64,000 bases of DNA from Triticum aestivum (GCF_018294505.1 NC_057795.1:230992643-231056642), one strand, 5' to 3'; positions 23,125 through 35,940 are shown, numbered from the stretch's first letter. Translations and numbers: made by a program. The notes: generated by a model from the sequence alone, not told the origin.

Positions 23125-24136
23125 ACTTGATGTCATCGCCGATCGATTACATGTTCATGGAACCTCTCGATAAACGTGTCGTGATCATCATCAACACTGT
23201 GAGTTCTTCGAGTATAGTAATCGAATTCATGATGCGAAATACAATCCTTTCCCCTCGATGATTTGTGTTATCATCGACAACGTTATTGCGTTCCCTACAA
23301 CACAAAACAGGAATACTCCCCTGCTTATGTAGACACCTCGATGTACAACTCTATCAGTGGGACCCTGTTATTATTGTTGATGACATTCTGGTAACCACTG
23401 ATGGATGAGAACTTTGCCTATTGGTCTGCCTCGTTTCAACAAGCAGGAAAATGGTCCTCGCCCTTGGTACCAACATTGTTGCCAACATAACTGGCAGGCT
23501 ACCCTATTACATGCCTTGCTATCCTGACCGTGCAAAACGTCAGTGCCCTTTCTACTTTTAACCCACATGGTGGGCCCATAACTCATAGTTCCACGGGATC
23601 GAAACCTCACTCTCCTATACACCCCTGTCTCCAAAGTTATTCCTCACGCTTGGATTCGTATGTAAATCACAAGCCACCTCCCAAGAGATGATCTACTCTA
23701 GTATCAAATGCAACACTTATTTTCATTGCCCTCGACCCCCTTTCACCTTCTGATAGGCATCGAACGATTGCCTGCCCGCTCGAACCTCTCATGGTAGCTT
23801 CTTACTTGGATCTCGATATTTTCTTAAGCTTCAAATTGAGAGTTACTCTCCGCCACCTTCCCTGATGTAAGATACCAGATAAGTGACCTTGTAGAGGTTC
23901 GTTCTCCCAAAGTTACCCCTTGTCCTTTTTGTAAGTGCTATGGAGTTTCTGAAGAAAGGACGATGACTTCATCATGATGGCCTGAAGTAGATAAATGAAG
24001 GCATCGATTTAATGGATCTACGTCTTTGAGAAGAGCAACGAAGAACGAGATAATCCGTTAGATTATCTTAACCAGAACTTTCCCTTTACTACCCGTCTTA
24101 AATCTCGTGACGAGATTTCTTGTAGTAGAGGAGATT
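23125..24136 (+). other. Internal region, right part, with polypurine tract before the 3' LTR
   Basis: There is no coding content beyond short random ORFs. The last bases before the LTR, TAGTAGAGGAGATT (24124-24137), are purine-rich and sit where the plus-strand primer is expected. The preceding CTCGTGACGAGATTTC is a motif often seen before such LTRs. Confidence 0.6.
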
Positions 24137-25365
24137 TGTAACACCCCGAGTATCATGCTACAGTAACCCCTGGGTTTAATCTAATTTTTTTGCTAAAGAA
24201 TGCATGATCATCTTTGATCCTATCTCTTTCAAATTCCACTTGAATCTGAATTCAAATACTAAGTGAAATTTAAAATTTCACAAACATGAAATCTAAAATG
24301 TTCATCATATGGAAAATAATCATTTGTTAATATTGGTGGTGAACCAACCTTTTATAAGGTGTTTAACTGCCTTAAGCTAAATAAAACAATGGCCTAAAAG
24401 ATAATAAATTGTAAAAATACTAAACTATTTTATTTAAATGTTAAACTTAATATGGCAGTAGCCTAAATTATACCAATATTTTAGGTGTAACTTTTATAAT
24501 TTGTAAAACTATTTTGCTTTTGGTTTTAAAATGAAAATAGAAAAGTATTAAAAGAAAACCAAAGGCAAAATAAAAATAAAACTGAATAGAGAACCCTCCG
24601 CCCCCCTTTGGGCCTCAGGCCATGAGCTCCGATCTTTACAACTAGAATGGGATACTGAGATGTGGATTGGATGTGATGGCTCCGGGATTGCTTTCTCGTA
24701 GAGAGTCGAGGAAGGATCTCAGGGCGTTCATGCTACAACATGCTTGCTATTTATAAAATGCTATTTTGTACTCTTCCAAATGCTACAAGATGGTGGTTTG
24801 AAGAAGATGCTAGTCTTCGATAGGGTAGGCTTTCCCCTCTATTCTGGCATTCTGCAGTATAGTCCACATATACAGCCCCTTCCATTTGATACTAGTGCAT
24901 ATGTAGTGTAGATCCTTACTTGTGAGTACTTTGGATGAGTACTCACGGTTGCTTTGCTCCCTCTTTTCCACCTTTTCCCATTCTTCTCGGATGTCGCCAC
25001 CAGATGTTGGAGCCCGGGAGCTAGACACTACCATCGACGAAGACTGCTTCTACCCTAAGGGTGCCCGATGACCAGGAGTAGTTAAGAGGATCCCTGGTAG
25101 GAGGCCTGTGCCTCTTCGATCTGTATCGTTGTTTGTGCTAGCCATCTTATGGCACCTTGTTTAACTTTATGTCTGTACTCAGATATTGTTGCTTCCGCTG
25201 ACTCATTTGTATTTGATCCCTCGAGGCCCCTAGCTTATAATATAAAGCTTGTATTACTTAAATTTGTGTCTAGAGTTGTGTTGTGATATCTCCATGTGAG
25301 TCCTAGATCTTGATCATACACATTTGCGAGTATGATTAGTGTACGATAGAATCGGGGGCGTCACA
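24137..25365 (+). repeat. 3' LTR, 1229 bp, internally deleted
   Basis: It matches the 5' LTR from its start to about 15785 and again from about 18655 to the end. The junction is near 24612-24634, where GGGCCTCAGGCC meets CCGATCTTTACAAC. The missing part is about 2.9 kb. Alignable parts differ by scattered substitutions and small indels. The end GGGCGTCACA corresponds to GGGCATCACA of the 5' LTR. Confidence 0.9.
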
Positions 25366-28300
25366 ACATGGGGCCCATGACCCACCACGGTACGCCTACC
25401 CCGTGAGCACGCCCAAGTGCCTCATGGGCACATCCTTTATCTTTTGGCCCTCTCCTGAAGCTTCCAGGGTCTCTTATGTTCAGAAAAAATCTCCAAAAAG
25501 TTTTGTGGCATTTGGTGTTCATTTGGTACTGATATTCTGAAAAACCAATAACAAACAAAAAACAACAACTTGCACTAGTCACTAAGTTAATAGGTTAGTC
25601 CCAAAAATGATATATAATTGCTTGTAATTGCATATAAAACATCCAATATTGATACTATAATAGCATGCAACAATAAAAAATATTTAAGTTGGAGATGTAC
25701 CAAGCATCACCAAGCTTAATTCCTGCTCATCCTCAGGTAAATGATAAAAATAGAATTTTTAGGTGGAATACTACCTATCACATTCATTATATAATCTTCT
25801 CTTTTGTGGCATGAATATTTGGATTCGAGTGATTCAAAGCAATAGTCTATAATTTGACATGAAGATATAAATAGTCAAACATACTAATAAGCAACCATGT
25901 CTTTAAAAATATCAATGCTAAAGAAAGTTATAACCTATTATGCTCAGTCATTGATCCATTCATGAAATACACTCGACATTAACTACACCCAATGCACGAG
26001 TATGCGAGTAGTGTTCTCTAGTTAGTGCTGTATAAGAGAAGATGAAGACTCAAAATAGGATAAAAATGCATCAAAGTAAAATATATATGCCTTTTGCAGA
26101 GGGAAGCAGAGATTTGTAGAGGTGCGAAAGCTCAAAGTTTAAAACGGAGATAAAAGTAATTTTGAGAGGCATGCTTTTCCTGTCATTGTCATGACCAAAA
26201 GTTTCCAATATCTCCCATGATAGACAAATTATAGGCGGTTCCCAAACAGAAAATAAAAGGTTACTCCCATCCACCATTCTTTCACAATCCATGGCTAGCC
26301 GTATCCACCGGTGCCTTCCAAACTTTCCAAGGGGGAGTTTATTTTTTCTATTTTTTCATCTTAATTCATTGCCGGACTGGGCATCCCTATTATGTTCCAC
26401 TTTCTCGTGCAATGAGGATTGAATAAACACTCACCGTGAGAATAAGCCATCTAGCATGAAAGATATTGACCACCTCCTGTCGCTTCATGAGCGGTACGAG
26501 CACACAAAACGTATAATTTTTTGAATGATTAAAGTTAGCACATGTAAATTTACATGGAACGACCTGTAAATACCGCATATAGGTAGGAATAGTGGACTCA
26601 TTTGGCACAACTTTGGGTTTAAGGAATTGGATGCACAAGCAGCATTCCCGCTTAATACAAATGGAGGCTAGCAAATAAATTGAGAAGCAACCAACCAGAA
26701 AACAAAAACGGTCACAAACATGCATTGAGAATAACTAACACTGAATAATGCACCATAAGTATGATATAACTTCGGTGCATATTTATTGACTTTACGTGCA
26801 TGCATAGGGAATCACAAACCTTAACACCAATATTCTTACTAAATCACAATTACTCACTAGCATAAACATACTATCATCTCCATATCGCAAAACTATTGCG
26901 AGGAATCAAACTTATCATATCCAGTGATCTACATGAAAGTTTTTATTATATCCTTCTTGAATATCCATCAAATTAGGATCAAATTCATATCTCGTGCATA
27001 CTTCCATTACTATTCTCAACTCTCAAAATAATATAAATGAAGCATGAGATTTCATCTATTTCTTCAAAATATAATTACCATCGTGCTCTAAAAGATATAG
27101 GTGAAGCACTAGAGCAACTTCCAAACACAAAGGATATAAGTGAAGTACATAGAGTATTCTAATAAATCATGAAAATGTGTGTCCCTCTCAAATGGGTCTG
27201 TCCATAAAGGACGATTATGAAAAACTAAAAAGGAAACAAAGACTCATATAATACACGATGCTCCAAGCAAAACTCATACCATGTGTTGAATAGAAATATA
27301 GTAATATTACCAATGGTTGGTACAAGAAAGAGGGGATGCCTTCCGGGGCATCCCCAAGCTTAGTTGCTAGGGAGTCCTTGAATATTACCTTGGGGTGCCT
27401 CGGGCATCCCAAACTTAGGCTCTTGCCACTCCTTATTACTTCATCAATTGTGATCTCACTCAGAACTTGAAAAACATCAACACACAAAAATCAACAAAAC
27501 CATCGTGAGATCCGTTAGTATAATAAAGCAAATCACTACTTTAGGTATTGTTGCAACTCCTTCATATTTTATTATTGCATTAAACCTGTTGTATTCTAAC
27601 TTCACCATGACTTATACCCCCGATACAATCCATAGTTTCATCAAAACAAGAGAACAATGCGACGAAAACAAAATTTGTCAAAAACATAACATTCTTTACT
27701 AATTGGAACAATGTCCATACCAAAAATTCTGAAAAAATAGGACAATGTGAGCAATTTTGCAGCACCAAAGATGCAATTCTATCCCGATCACGTGGCGAAT
27801 TCATGATTGGGGAAGAATCGTATTTCGAGCACATAGCAAGGTGGATATCATTACAACATACCATTTACTACATAGATGAGAATACCAGATAAAGGCTTAT
27901 AGTTGCCACAAGCTACAACATGAATACGTCAATACATAGCAATCATCATACATAAGAGCAGGATCTGACTATAGATTAAACTAAACGAAAAAGAAGAATG
28001 ACATCCACCCTGCTAATCCTAGGCTCCCGACCCGGAACCTATCCATTGATCGAAGAAGAAGAAGAGGAAGAAGCAAAAGAACTCCAAAACAAGCAAGCAT
28101 CGCTCTGATGTCAGATCATCACATTACTTGTACTTGCACCTGTTGTTGCACTAATCTGTGAGCCATGAGGACTCAGCAATCCCATTACCATGGGTATCAA
28201 AACTAGCAAAGCTTAATGGGTATGGAATGGTGAAGTGGTGAGGTTGCGGCAAACAGTAAGCATTCATATGGTGGCTAACTTACGAGTACAAGAGTAGAAA

Positions 28301-29407
28301 GAGTAAACTACGCATAACGGTCACATACTAGTAATGATGAAGAAGTGATTCTGAACTACTTAAGAGTCAAGCATAACCCCACCATGTCCTCTTCCCAAAC
28401 TCCCTCAAAAAGAGACAATCACGGTTACACATGCGGTTGGTGTATTTAATTGGGTTTAGTGTCAAGTTCTCTACAACCAGATATTATAAATTTCCAAGTC
28501 GCCACATAACCGCAGGCACGGCTTCCAAAGGTTAAACCCCGTAGGCGTGCTCCAAGTGGTCCACTATAAATTACCACGCGCATCCGATGGAACATCCTCA
28601 CACCATGATAACAGGATGCTTATGATAAGGAATCCCACTGGACAAGCCACTCGTCAAAGGTAAAACTAAACCAGCAAGACCTCCGAGCATGCCGACACCC
28701 CGATAGGAGCCGCGTGTATCTCATCTTAGGCCACGACCGGGTCAGCTAAGTCTCCGATTGGCACATCCATTGGTGGCCCTGACTACTGCCATTTTGGACC
28801 AACACTCATGAGGAGCACTGGCATGGGTTGTTGATTAATTTCCCTGGGGCCCTTGAGGTCCCTATGCAAGTTTTACTTGTTATTAGGCCAATTTAAAACT
28901 AAAGTTGGGCCTTGCTAGAAGATTTTTATCGTAAACAAATGGACAGGGGGGCCCACAATACCCCACATGTGTTAGGATCACACATCAAGGAACATAACAC
29001 CGATATGATGGAAACTAAGGCGACATGAGTGGAACAAAAGAGCAGGCAAAAGGCCGAGCCATCCACCCATTACCAAGTATATAGATGCATTAATTAAATA
29101 AGAGATATTGTGATATCCCATGATATACATGTCCCAAACATGGAACAACTTGTAACTGCACCTGCAACTAGCAACGCTTTAAGAGGGGCTGAGCAAAGTG
29201 GTAACATAACCAAACAATGGTTTGCTAGGATGATGGAGGGTTAGAGGCTTATCATGGCAATTTGGAAGACTGGACAAACAGGTGGTAGGTAATGAGACAT
29301 AGCGATAGCATCGAGACAACTAGCAAGCAAAGATAGTAGTGATATCCAAGGTAATGGTCATCTTTCCTAAAATCCCGCTAGGAAGAAGACCGAATCCATA
29401 AAGAAGA
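25366..29407 (+). repeat. Old non-coding high-copy repeat, right part
   Basis: It continues the repeat interrupted at 15321. The DNA is AT-rich, with no ORF over about 110 codons and none with recognisable content. Phrases such as GGGGATGCCTTCCGGGGCATCCC (a palindrome-like block near 27334) are familiar from Triticeae intergenic DNA. The section 28130-28930 is the inverted counterpart of 12642-13430. Family unassigned. Confidence 0.6.
28130..28930 (+). repeat. Inverted counterpart of 12642-13430
   Basis: The order and wording match the reverse complement of the left segment, with about 75-80% similarity by eye: GGAACC...TAGGAGCC, ACACTCATGAGGAGC, GGGCCTTGCTAGAAGATTTT. The two inverted copies bracket the long-LTR element and both direct repeats. 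Confidence 0.65.
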
Positions 29408-29829
29408 CACTACAAAAAAACCACTTCCATGATGATATGTGTTTGTCATAGTAGGTCACGTCTTTTGTCATGCATGTACATCCATGACGATTTTATGACT
29501 GAATCAAGATAGTCATACCTGTGTTGTCGTAGAAGTGTTCCATTACAATACCAAAATTATCATCACGGAAGTGTCCACTTCCATGACGATAAATGGCACA
29601 TCATGGAGGTGCTTTCGTCAAGGGTAACCGACATGTGGCATCCACCGTAATGGGTCGCCGTTAAGCTATCGGGTTCTGGTTTGGATCCGATAACCCGTGA
29701 ACATCACAAACCAATGGGGATTTTCCACGTGTAAAATCATGATTGGCTGGAGGAAACACGTGTCGGCTCCTCGGTGGGCCAGATGTCATCCGTCCAATGG
29801 AGGAGACGTGCCTATGATACGTCGACATG

Positions 29830-30680
29830 TGGTAGGGCCCAACAGAGGCCCATATAGGTTAAAAAGGCTGGCCCAGTCAAAGGCCCGTAGTATTTACTCA
29901 TGTACTAGAGGGCCAGCCCACCAACGACTTGTTTAAACATGGCCCAAAGCCACATCTGGCCCGTTAATTGTTTGCCGAATATTTGGGCTCAATTACGGCC
30001 CAGTGACATTTCGGCCTGTTAGAGGCCCAATGTAGACATGGGCCCATTTCATCCCGTTGTGTCTTTCGGCCTGGGATTGGCCCGAGCTGCCCATGGGCCA
30101 TATATGGTCGGACGCAACATTCGGCCCCCTAATAGCCCGTGATCAAGGTGGCAACAGTTTAGCCCAACATGAGTTTGGGCCTGTTAAAGGCCTGTCGTAT
30201 AATTAGGCCCCTTGATGCCTCTACTAAGCTTTCGGCCTCTTAATGGCCCATGATATAAGTGGGCCAACTAAGGCCCGAGATATGTTTCGGCCTGGTAATG
30301 GCCTGTCATATAACTGGGCTAATAATGGCCCGGTCGAAATTTCAGCCTACTGAAGGCCCATCGACGACTAGTGAAAATTGAGGCCCAACATGCATTTTGG
30401 CCTGATAAAGGCCCATGGTTTCTTCTGGGCCATAACAGGCCAGCAGGACATTCAGCCTGTTAACAGCCCAAAGCTACATGGGCCCAACTAAGAGATGGGT
30501 CCACTAAAGGCCCAACTAAACTTCGGGCCGGATATAGGCATGTGTAAGTTGTAGGCCTGGCGCAAAGTGTGAAGGCCCCAATGGTCTTTCAGGCCAAAGA
30601 AAGTTGCTGGCCGGCCCAATTGTGTCCTGCTAAAATGCAGGACCCTTAGAGGCGCATGTTTCGGCCTGGTTGACTACATC
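29830..30680 (+). repeat. GGCC-rich subterminal repeat array of the CACTA element
   Basis: More than 20 short degenerate repeats of the form TTTCGGCCTG-TTA-xGGCCCA(x)xx-TGGGCC lie in about 850 bp. GGCCC/GGGCC words recur every 20-40 bp in both orientations. In characterised CACTA elements such subterminal repeats bind the element's own accessory protein; here that role is inferred. Confidence 0.75.
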
Positions 30681-30954
30681 AGATTTTCACTGTTTTTTTA
30701 GATATCAAATGATGGCATATGTGGTAACTAGTAGGACTTAAGAACAAACCTACTCTATACAATAAAGAAATTACTGCATAGTAACTTAGAATAAACCTAC
30801 ACTACACAATAAAGGATTTATGGTATATTACAGCCAGTAGGCATCGAAGTTCGCCACCAGTGATCATAAAGCGCAACGAAGAAACGGATTACAAAACTGG
30901 GCGCCATTGCAGCGTAACAAAATAATACTGAACCAAGACCACTTCCAAGACTAT

Positions 30955-31350
30955 TCAAGAAAGGTTAGCCTTGCGCGGGAACTGCTGCGCAAGCTGTTGA
31001 GCAAGTCTGTGAGACTGGCCTAGCATGTCGGTCATAGCTTCCGGGTGTAGCTGTTTAGCAATGAGGTCCTCATTGGTGTTCTCCGCAATCTTTCTTAGAG
31101 ATAGGACTTTAAGTTGAAGTTGAGTTGCAGAATGCCTTTCTGCTAGAACTTGGGACTGAAGTAGTCGAGCTGATTTAGACAGCGAATTCTGTGAGCTTGT
31201 CTGACTGCTAGTCTCAGGTAACTTGAACACTGCATCAAGACAAGACTTTGGGATTGTCTTGTTATCTTCAAGATGTTTTGCCTTCTTTGCTGCAATATGT
31301 GTTGGGTTTGTCTCACAGCCTTCAACAGACTTGTGCATGCCATTAGGCAT
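30955..31350 (-). CDS. Terminal exon of accessory gene copy A
   Basis: About 130 codons encode a hydrophilic Ser/Gln-rich sequence. A short coiled-coil-like segment (SARLLQSQVLAERHSATQLQ, KVLSLRKIAENTNEDL) is followed by a Gln/Leu-rich end (QQLAQQFPRKANLS). The order, Ser-rich stretch then helical C-terminus, parallels the terminal exon of copy B at 45744. Confidence 0.55.
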   Translation of the reverse strand: MPNGMHKSVEGCETNPTHIAAKKAKHLEDNKTIPKSCLDAVFKLPETSSQTSSQNSLSKSARLLQSQVLAERHSATQLQLKVLSLRKIAENTNEDLIAKQLHPEAMTDMLGQSHRLAQQLAQQFPRKANLS

Positions 31351-32274
31351 ATCACCCTAAAACAAAGTGAGAGATGACATGTTTTACATGTGTATAAACA
31401 AAGATGGTAACTGTACTATCAATTCCATCCAATTTCAAATTAGAAAATGAAGAGTAAGTTCAAAATATCAATAGCATAATTTGGCATTGTTCATAATGCA
31501 AGGAGCTTCATCACACTACTGGATTACCATGTCAACAAAACAAGCATAGATGAAGAGCAAAGACAATCAATGTATCTATTTTGGTTAATGTGCATGGCAT
31601 GTTGTTCATATCATCAGCCACATTAGTAAGATAAAACAGGAAATGACAAGGTGCAAACGTGGGCTGCTTCACTACACACTGGATTATAGATCCACAAAAC
31701 AAGCATACATATAGGGAGTATTGAGTAATGTGCATGGTATGAATAAGGAATTTGGTTTTACAAGTAAACCTTGGAACTTACAATTGTTGCGAACATGCAT
31801 TTTGATAGAAATAGCAAACTAAACAACAGTTGACGATAGGGAGTATGAGAAAATTAAATAGCAGTTGAGGATAAAGGCTTTAGAAGGATTGATTTACATT
31901 AACAGTTAACACCGACTTTATAATGCCTTTCTCCATGTCAAGGGAAGGATAACTCAAGAATTTCAGCACAAAATCTTCTTCATAAGCTTTGCATGTACTC
32001 TACATTTTGTAGAGAGTAATTATAGATATGATAATACTTGAAGGTATAGAGGATAATGAAGAAAAGATGCAGATTGATGCTAAATAATCAACTACCAATC
32101 CCTTGAAGTACAAGCATTACATGACAAAATGTAATAACAAGAGCAATGGGCTACACTTCTGCACTGGCATTGTTTGTGTATTCACCGTTTTGGTAAGATT
32201 AAATGTAGATCTGATACTTTTTAGTAAATGGTGGACGAGGGAGATAAGATGGAGAATGCTACACAATGAACCAA

Positions 32275-32353
32275 TCCCTCTTCCCATAATATAAGAGTGT
32301 TTTGAACACTGGTGTACTGTACAAAACACTCTTATATTATGGGACGGAGGGAG
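32275..32353. mobile_element. Short Stowaway-type MITE (internally deleted)
   Basis: CCCATAATATAAGAGTGTTTT at 32283 is inverted at the right end (AAAACACTCTTATATTATGGG), and the right end finishes GGACGGAGGGAG followed by TA. The terminal CTCCCTCCGTCC and stem are those of Triticeae Stowaway elements. At 79 bp it is about half usual length, with the centre mostly gone. The left end has diverged. Confidence 0.8.
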
Positions 32354-32643
32354 TAGCTATTAATATAAGTACAATGATAGACGACCTTCAGTCCTTACAA
32401 GAGGACTGTAGAGATAAACCTCTTCCAAAGTATTGGGTTGATTCTAAATCTATGTAAGAGTCGATACAAATCTTATAATGTCCACCAAATGGAGGATAAC
32501 AAGGCTAACATGTGCAGTGATGCTACATAATCAACCAGCTATGAAAGTAAGTATGGTCATACAGGGTAAGAGGTACTGACAAGAGCAATGAAATGTGTAG
32601 TATAGTCGAGAGATTTTGTGATCCCTTGAGAATTATTGTTCTT

Positions 32644-32931
32644 CTACAAACAGTTTTCATACAAGTGAGATGTTAAGGAACATGCAGAAATGTAGTTCAA
32701 ATTGTGATGTGATATCATAGAAAGTACCTTAAGCAGTAGATGAGACCAATGTGTAACAAGATTATTCCAGTCACTGTCTGATAAATGTAGCAGAGGAGAC
32801 TTTACAGAAATTTCGTTTAGAGGCTTGCCATCGAAGTGAGCTTGCCTCATGTAGGAATGATAGTTCATCAACAAGTGCTTGAAAAGCGCAACCAACCCTT
32901 GCTCATCTTGACTATCCAGTTTGGTCCTCAC
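32644..32931 (-). CDS. Exon with Transposase_24-like domain
   Basis: The order FKHLLMNYHSYMRQAHFDGK ... WNNLVTHWS matches the pattern seen at the start of plant Ptta/En/Spm transposase domains, with an Asp-x-Trp-x-x-Leu-Val...Trp core. Codons after about THWSHLLLK are probably intron read-through, as GTACTTTC follows on the minus strand. Confidence 0.6.
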   Translation of the reverse strand: MRTKLDSQDEQGLVALFKHLLMNYHSYMRQAHFDGKPLNEISVKSPLLHLSDSDWNNLVTHWSHLLLKVLSMISHHNLNYISACSLTSHLYENCL

Positions 32932-34929
32932 TTATTTAAAAGAATGAAATCTTGTGTCTTTTGTCAGTAGAAACATATGTAGTAATGACCATGAATAACA
33001 TTAGTACATTACTTACGCATAAGTTGCGGAGGAAGATTGGAAATTGTTCTTTGTCTGTGGTATAATCTTTCCAAAGATGCGCACAAAGTTCCTAACAACA
33101 ATATAAGCTTCGTCTTCTAAACTGAGAAGAAGTGGAATAGGAGTCCTATTTGATGTGATTGGGGCTCTCTCTCGTTCGAAAAGGGATTTGGCAACTGGAT
33201 TAGGTGTACTCTTTGCTGGAATAGGGGTTTTGCGTCGTAGAGTTGGTGCTATGTCAACTGGCATCATCATACTGTTTGCAGCAGTTGGGGTATGCTGAGT
33301 TGGGGCATCAGAGATGGCCGATGTAGTAGGGCTAGAGTCTGCTAGAGTTGTGGCCATGTTTTCTGGGTTTGGTGATATTGCAACTACACCTAATGGGCTA
33401 TTTGATTTATTAGGTGTCAATACCTTTTCCAAACACTTTGTTTGTCATCTTCCGCGATTAGAAATTTCCCTCTTCCTTTTGAACGTCTGATAGACAAGAA
33501 CAACATTTGAATGGATAAATATGGTATGATGATGGATGGAATATCTACTGAAAATGGATAGGTTGGGCGTGTTCACATACACGACGTGTAAACTAAGCTA
33601 ATGGCAGTGCAACAAAGTAGAAGCAATGCAAAGCATTAGTTGCAAGATATGTGTTACCAATATAACCTTGGAAAGTTAGAGCAAGCACCTTGATGGGTGA
33701 ATGAGATAGGGCATCTGCATCTGAGTCCTCCACTAGGGAGCTACATTGACTTAGGTCTCCCTCTAGCTCAAAATTACTGTTAGGATCATATTCTGAGCAT
33801 GAATTCTGTAGGTGGAGAGCGTTTTCATTGCATTGCATCCAGACTTGATTTTAGTCCCTTAATGCACGTTTGAGAGCCATGGCATTGTTCTACTTTATTG
33901 TTTTCATGCGCGCAAGCTCATAATCATTATGATGCTGCTCATTTTATGAGATTCATGAAAACATAAAAAGTAGCCATATTATCTATAGAATGCATTGTGG
34001 ATTCAACTCGAAGAGTGTCTCCCTATAAACCCCTGCGTACACAAAGTTCACCCCCAACGTGCTGACCAGACCACACACTGAAATACAAACCTCTTATGTC
34101 TCTATAACAGGCAGACACACATTCAAAACTGAAGTAGGAACATTAGAATCATATCACATTCATATTTGAACAAATAAACTAAGGAATTATGAGTGGCATA
34201 ATGTTTAGCTTCAAGGGTGGAGTGCTGGTAGTGCGACACAAAGCAAGTAGATAGATTGTATTCCATGTAAAAGGTTGTAGTCTATGTAAAAGGTGGATAT
34301 GACACTTTCTTTCTATATAATGCAGTGTTTGTTGCCCCCACATGATGGAAGAGATCACACAGAGAAATACTCTTCACTCATGTCTGCGGTTGCAGTATTT
34401 TGAAATAGGGTCGTCCACCCTAAAAGAATATTGACAACAAACATGACAAGGCAAGCATGGAGTTAGTGAATCAATCATTACTTGTGAGCTTACTAGGACA
34501 AGTATGCAGAATTGTAACTGCAATAAGCGACCATCCAAAATCTGAATCCAGAAGTTAGTCTAGCACTTATTTTTTACAACTAATCGAAGTGAATAATTGG
34601 ATATCATATCGAATGAGTAAGAAGGACAAGTAAAATTGTCAACAAACCTGGCCTGCAGTAGTAATCTGGGTCAATGTCACTATCACCAACAATCCAAAAT
34701 GACTAGTGTCTATTCCTAGGGACGGAATTTTGAACCCTATGAACTTTACAGGTACTAAAGATTACTGAAGTACATCTGAACCATTAAGTGTAGGTAGCAA
34801 TCAGTACACAACAAATCCTAATGACAGTCCTGCCTAATGAGTAATGAATTAATTAGAAAATGCATGATGAAAAGTGGCTGCTGAGTGTTGAGGACATATC
34901 TCAGGATAAATCGGGTTGGCTTAGTGGCT

Positions 34930-35940
34930 GCTACACGCCTGAGCCATGAACGGACTGGGAAGGTAGGCACGGCGGCGCGCCTGGGCAGCGGTGACATTGT
35001 TCGGCGAGCGGCTCTTGATCTCCAATTAGTTTGGCGTCTCCTCCTAGAGGCATGCCATCCGGGGATGGCAAGTGGCCAGCGAGGCAGGTGGCTGGGGGAG
35101 AGTAGAGATTGGAAGCGCAGCAGAACAGAGGGGAATCGGGGCCTGGGCCGACCCAAAATCCCAGGGTGGGCCGTGGCCCCCCGTCGGCACCCTGTAGATC
35201 TACACCCTAGCGGCGTACATGCATTTTCGAAACTAAATTAGGAAGATTTAGCTGACCAATTAAACGGCCTTGTTTTAATAATGCCAGATTCATATTTGAA
35301 CAACTAAGCTTGTTTAGCTTGATGGGTGGAGCAGTGCTATTATGACACAAAGCACGTATGATGATCGTATAGTGATCATAAAAGGGGGAAACCCTAAGCA
35401 TGATCAATTAAACCCTATTATGGCTGTGCCATGGCGGATTTGAAGATGTAAACCGCAGAAATGCTATTTAGCAACCATAGTTTGCTTCGAACTAAGAATT
35501 AAATTCTAAGAGATGAAAAGAAAGTACAGTAACCAAGTTACGATCTATTTTCTGGTTGAGATCAAAAAGTTGACCATATATGAAGTACCACCTGTCATGT
35601 GACACCGTGTAGGCATTAAGGGTGCGATGGCTGTCTGTGGCGTTGAAGCAGATCTGTGACGGTAGACGAGTGCATCAGGCGATAAGTCCCATTGTGGTGG
35701 ACGAGAAGGTCGTGGGAGTGGCCCCGGCAAGGAGGACGATGATGCTGATGAAGCAAGAGGACGCGATGCAAGGCTCCTGGTCCGTCACCATGGACGAGAA
35801 ACATCCATCTCTAGTAGTGTACAACACGGTCTTGGTAAGTGCTCCGGCATGGTGGAGGACGACAGCGATGCTGGGTGGAGGACGGCGACGATGGATGGGG
35901 TGGCAGCCAGAGGATGCTGGTGTGGGGATGGTGTTCTAGC
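34930..35940 (-). other. GC-rich 5' region of accessory gene copy A
   Basis: Two GC-rich blocks (34930-35230 and 35620-35940) are separated by AT-rich sequence. On the minus strand the second block has ORFs up to about 62 codons, including a SSTTM motif also found in the first-exon candidate of copy B (49463-49861). This suggests a shared first exon. Stops interrupt it, and no start could be fixed. Confidence 0.35.

Larger units (their letters stand above)
15322..25365 (+). mobile_element. Long-LTR Ty3/gypsy-type retrotransposon, non-autonomous, with unequal LTRs
   Basis: The ends are TGTAACACCCCGAGTAT...TCACA at both LTRs. The flanks are ACGTG (15317-15321) and ACATG (25366-25370), a 5-bp duplication with one CG-to-CA type change. 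The PBS for initiator Met tRNA directly follows the 5' LTR, and a short purine-rich tract precedes the 3' LTR. The TGTAACACCCCG start with long LTRs and Met PBS resembles chromoviruses of the Tekay/Del type. The interior has no gag or pol ORF, so it is non-autonomous or decayed. A foldback element sits inside it. Confidence 0.88.
30955..33838 (-). pseudogene. CACTA accessory transposase gene, copy A (plant Ptta/En/Spm type), exons on minus strand
   Basis: Reading leftwards, exon-like ORFs occur at 33593-33838 (acidic, SNFELEGDLSQCSS), 33013-33432 (Ser/Thr/Pro-rich, then LEDEAYIVVRNFVRIFGK), 32644-32931, about 31900-31990 (EEDFVLKFLSYPSLDM) and 30955-31350 (terminal, Gln-rich). The 32644-32931 ORF has YMRQAHFDGKPLNE...SDSDWNNLVTHW, which resembles the start of the plant transposase family PF03004 (Transposase_24). 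Exact splice sites were not all resolved. Such proteins accompany CACTA transposases and may bind element ends. Upstream GC-rich sequence to 35940 may hold the first exon. Confidence 0.6.
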
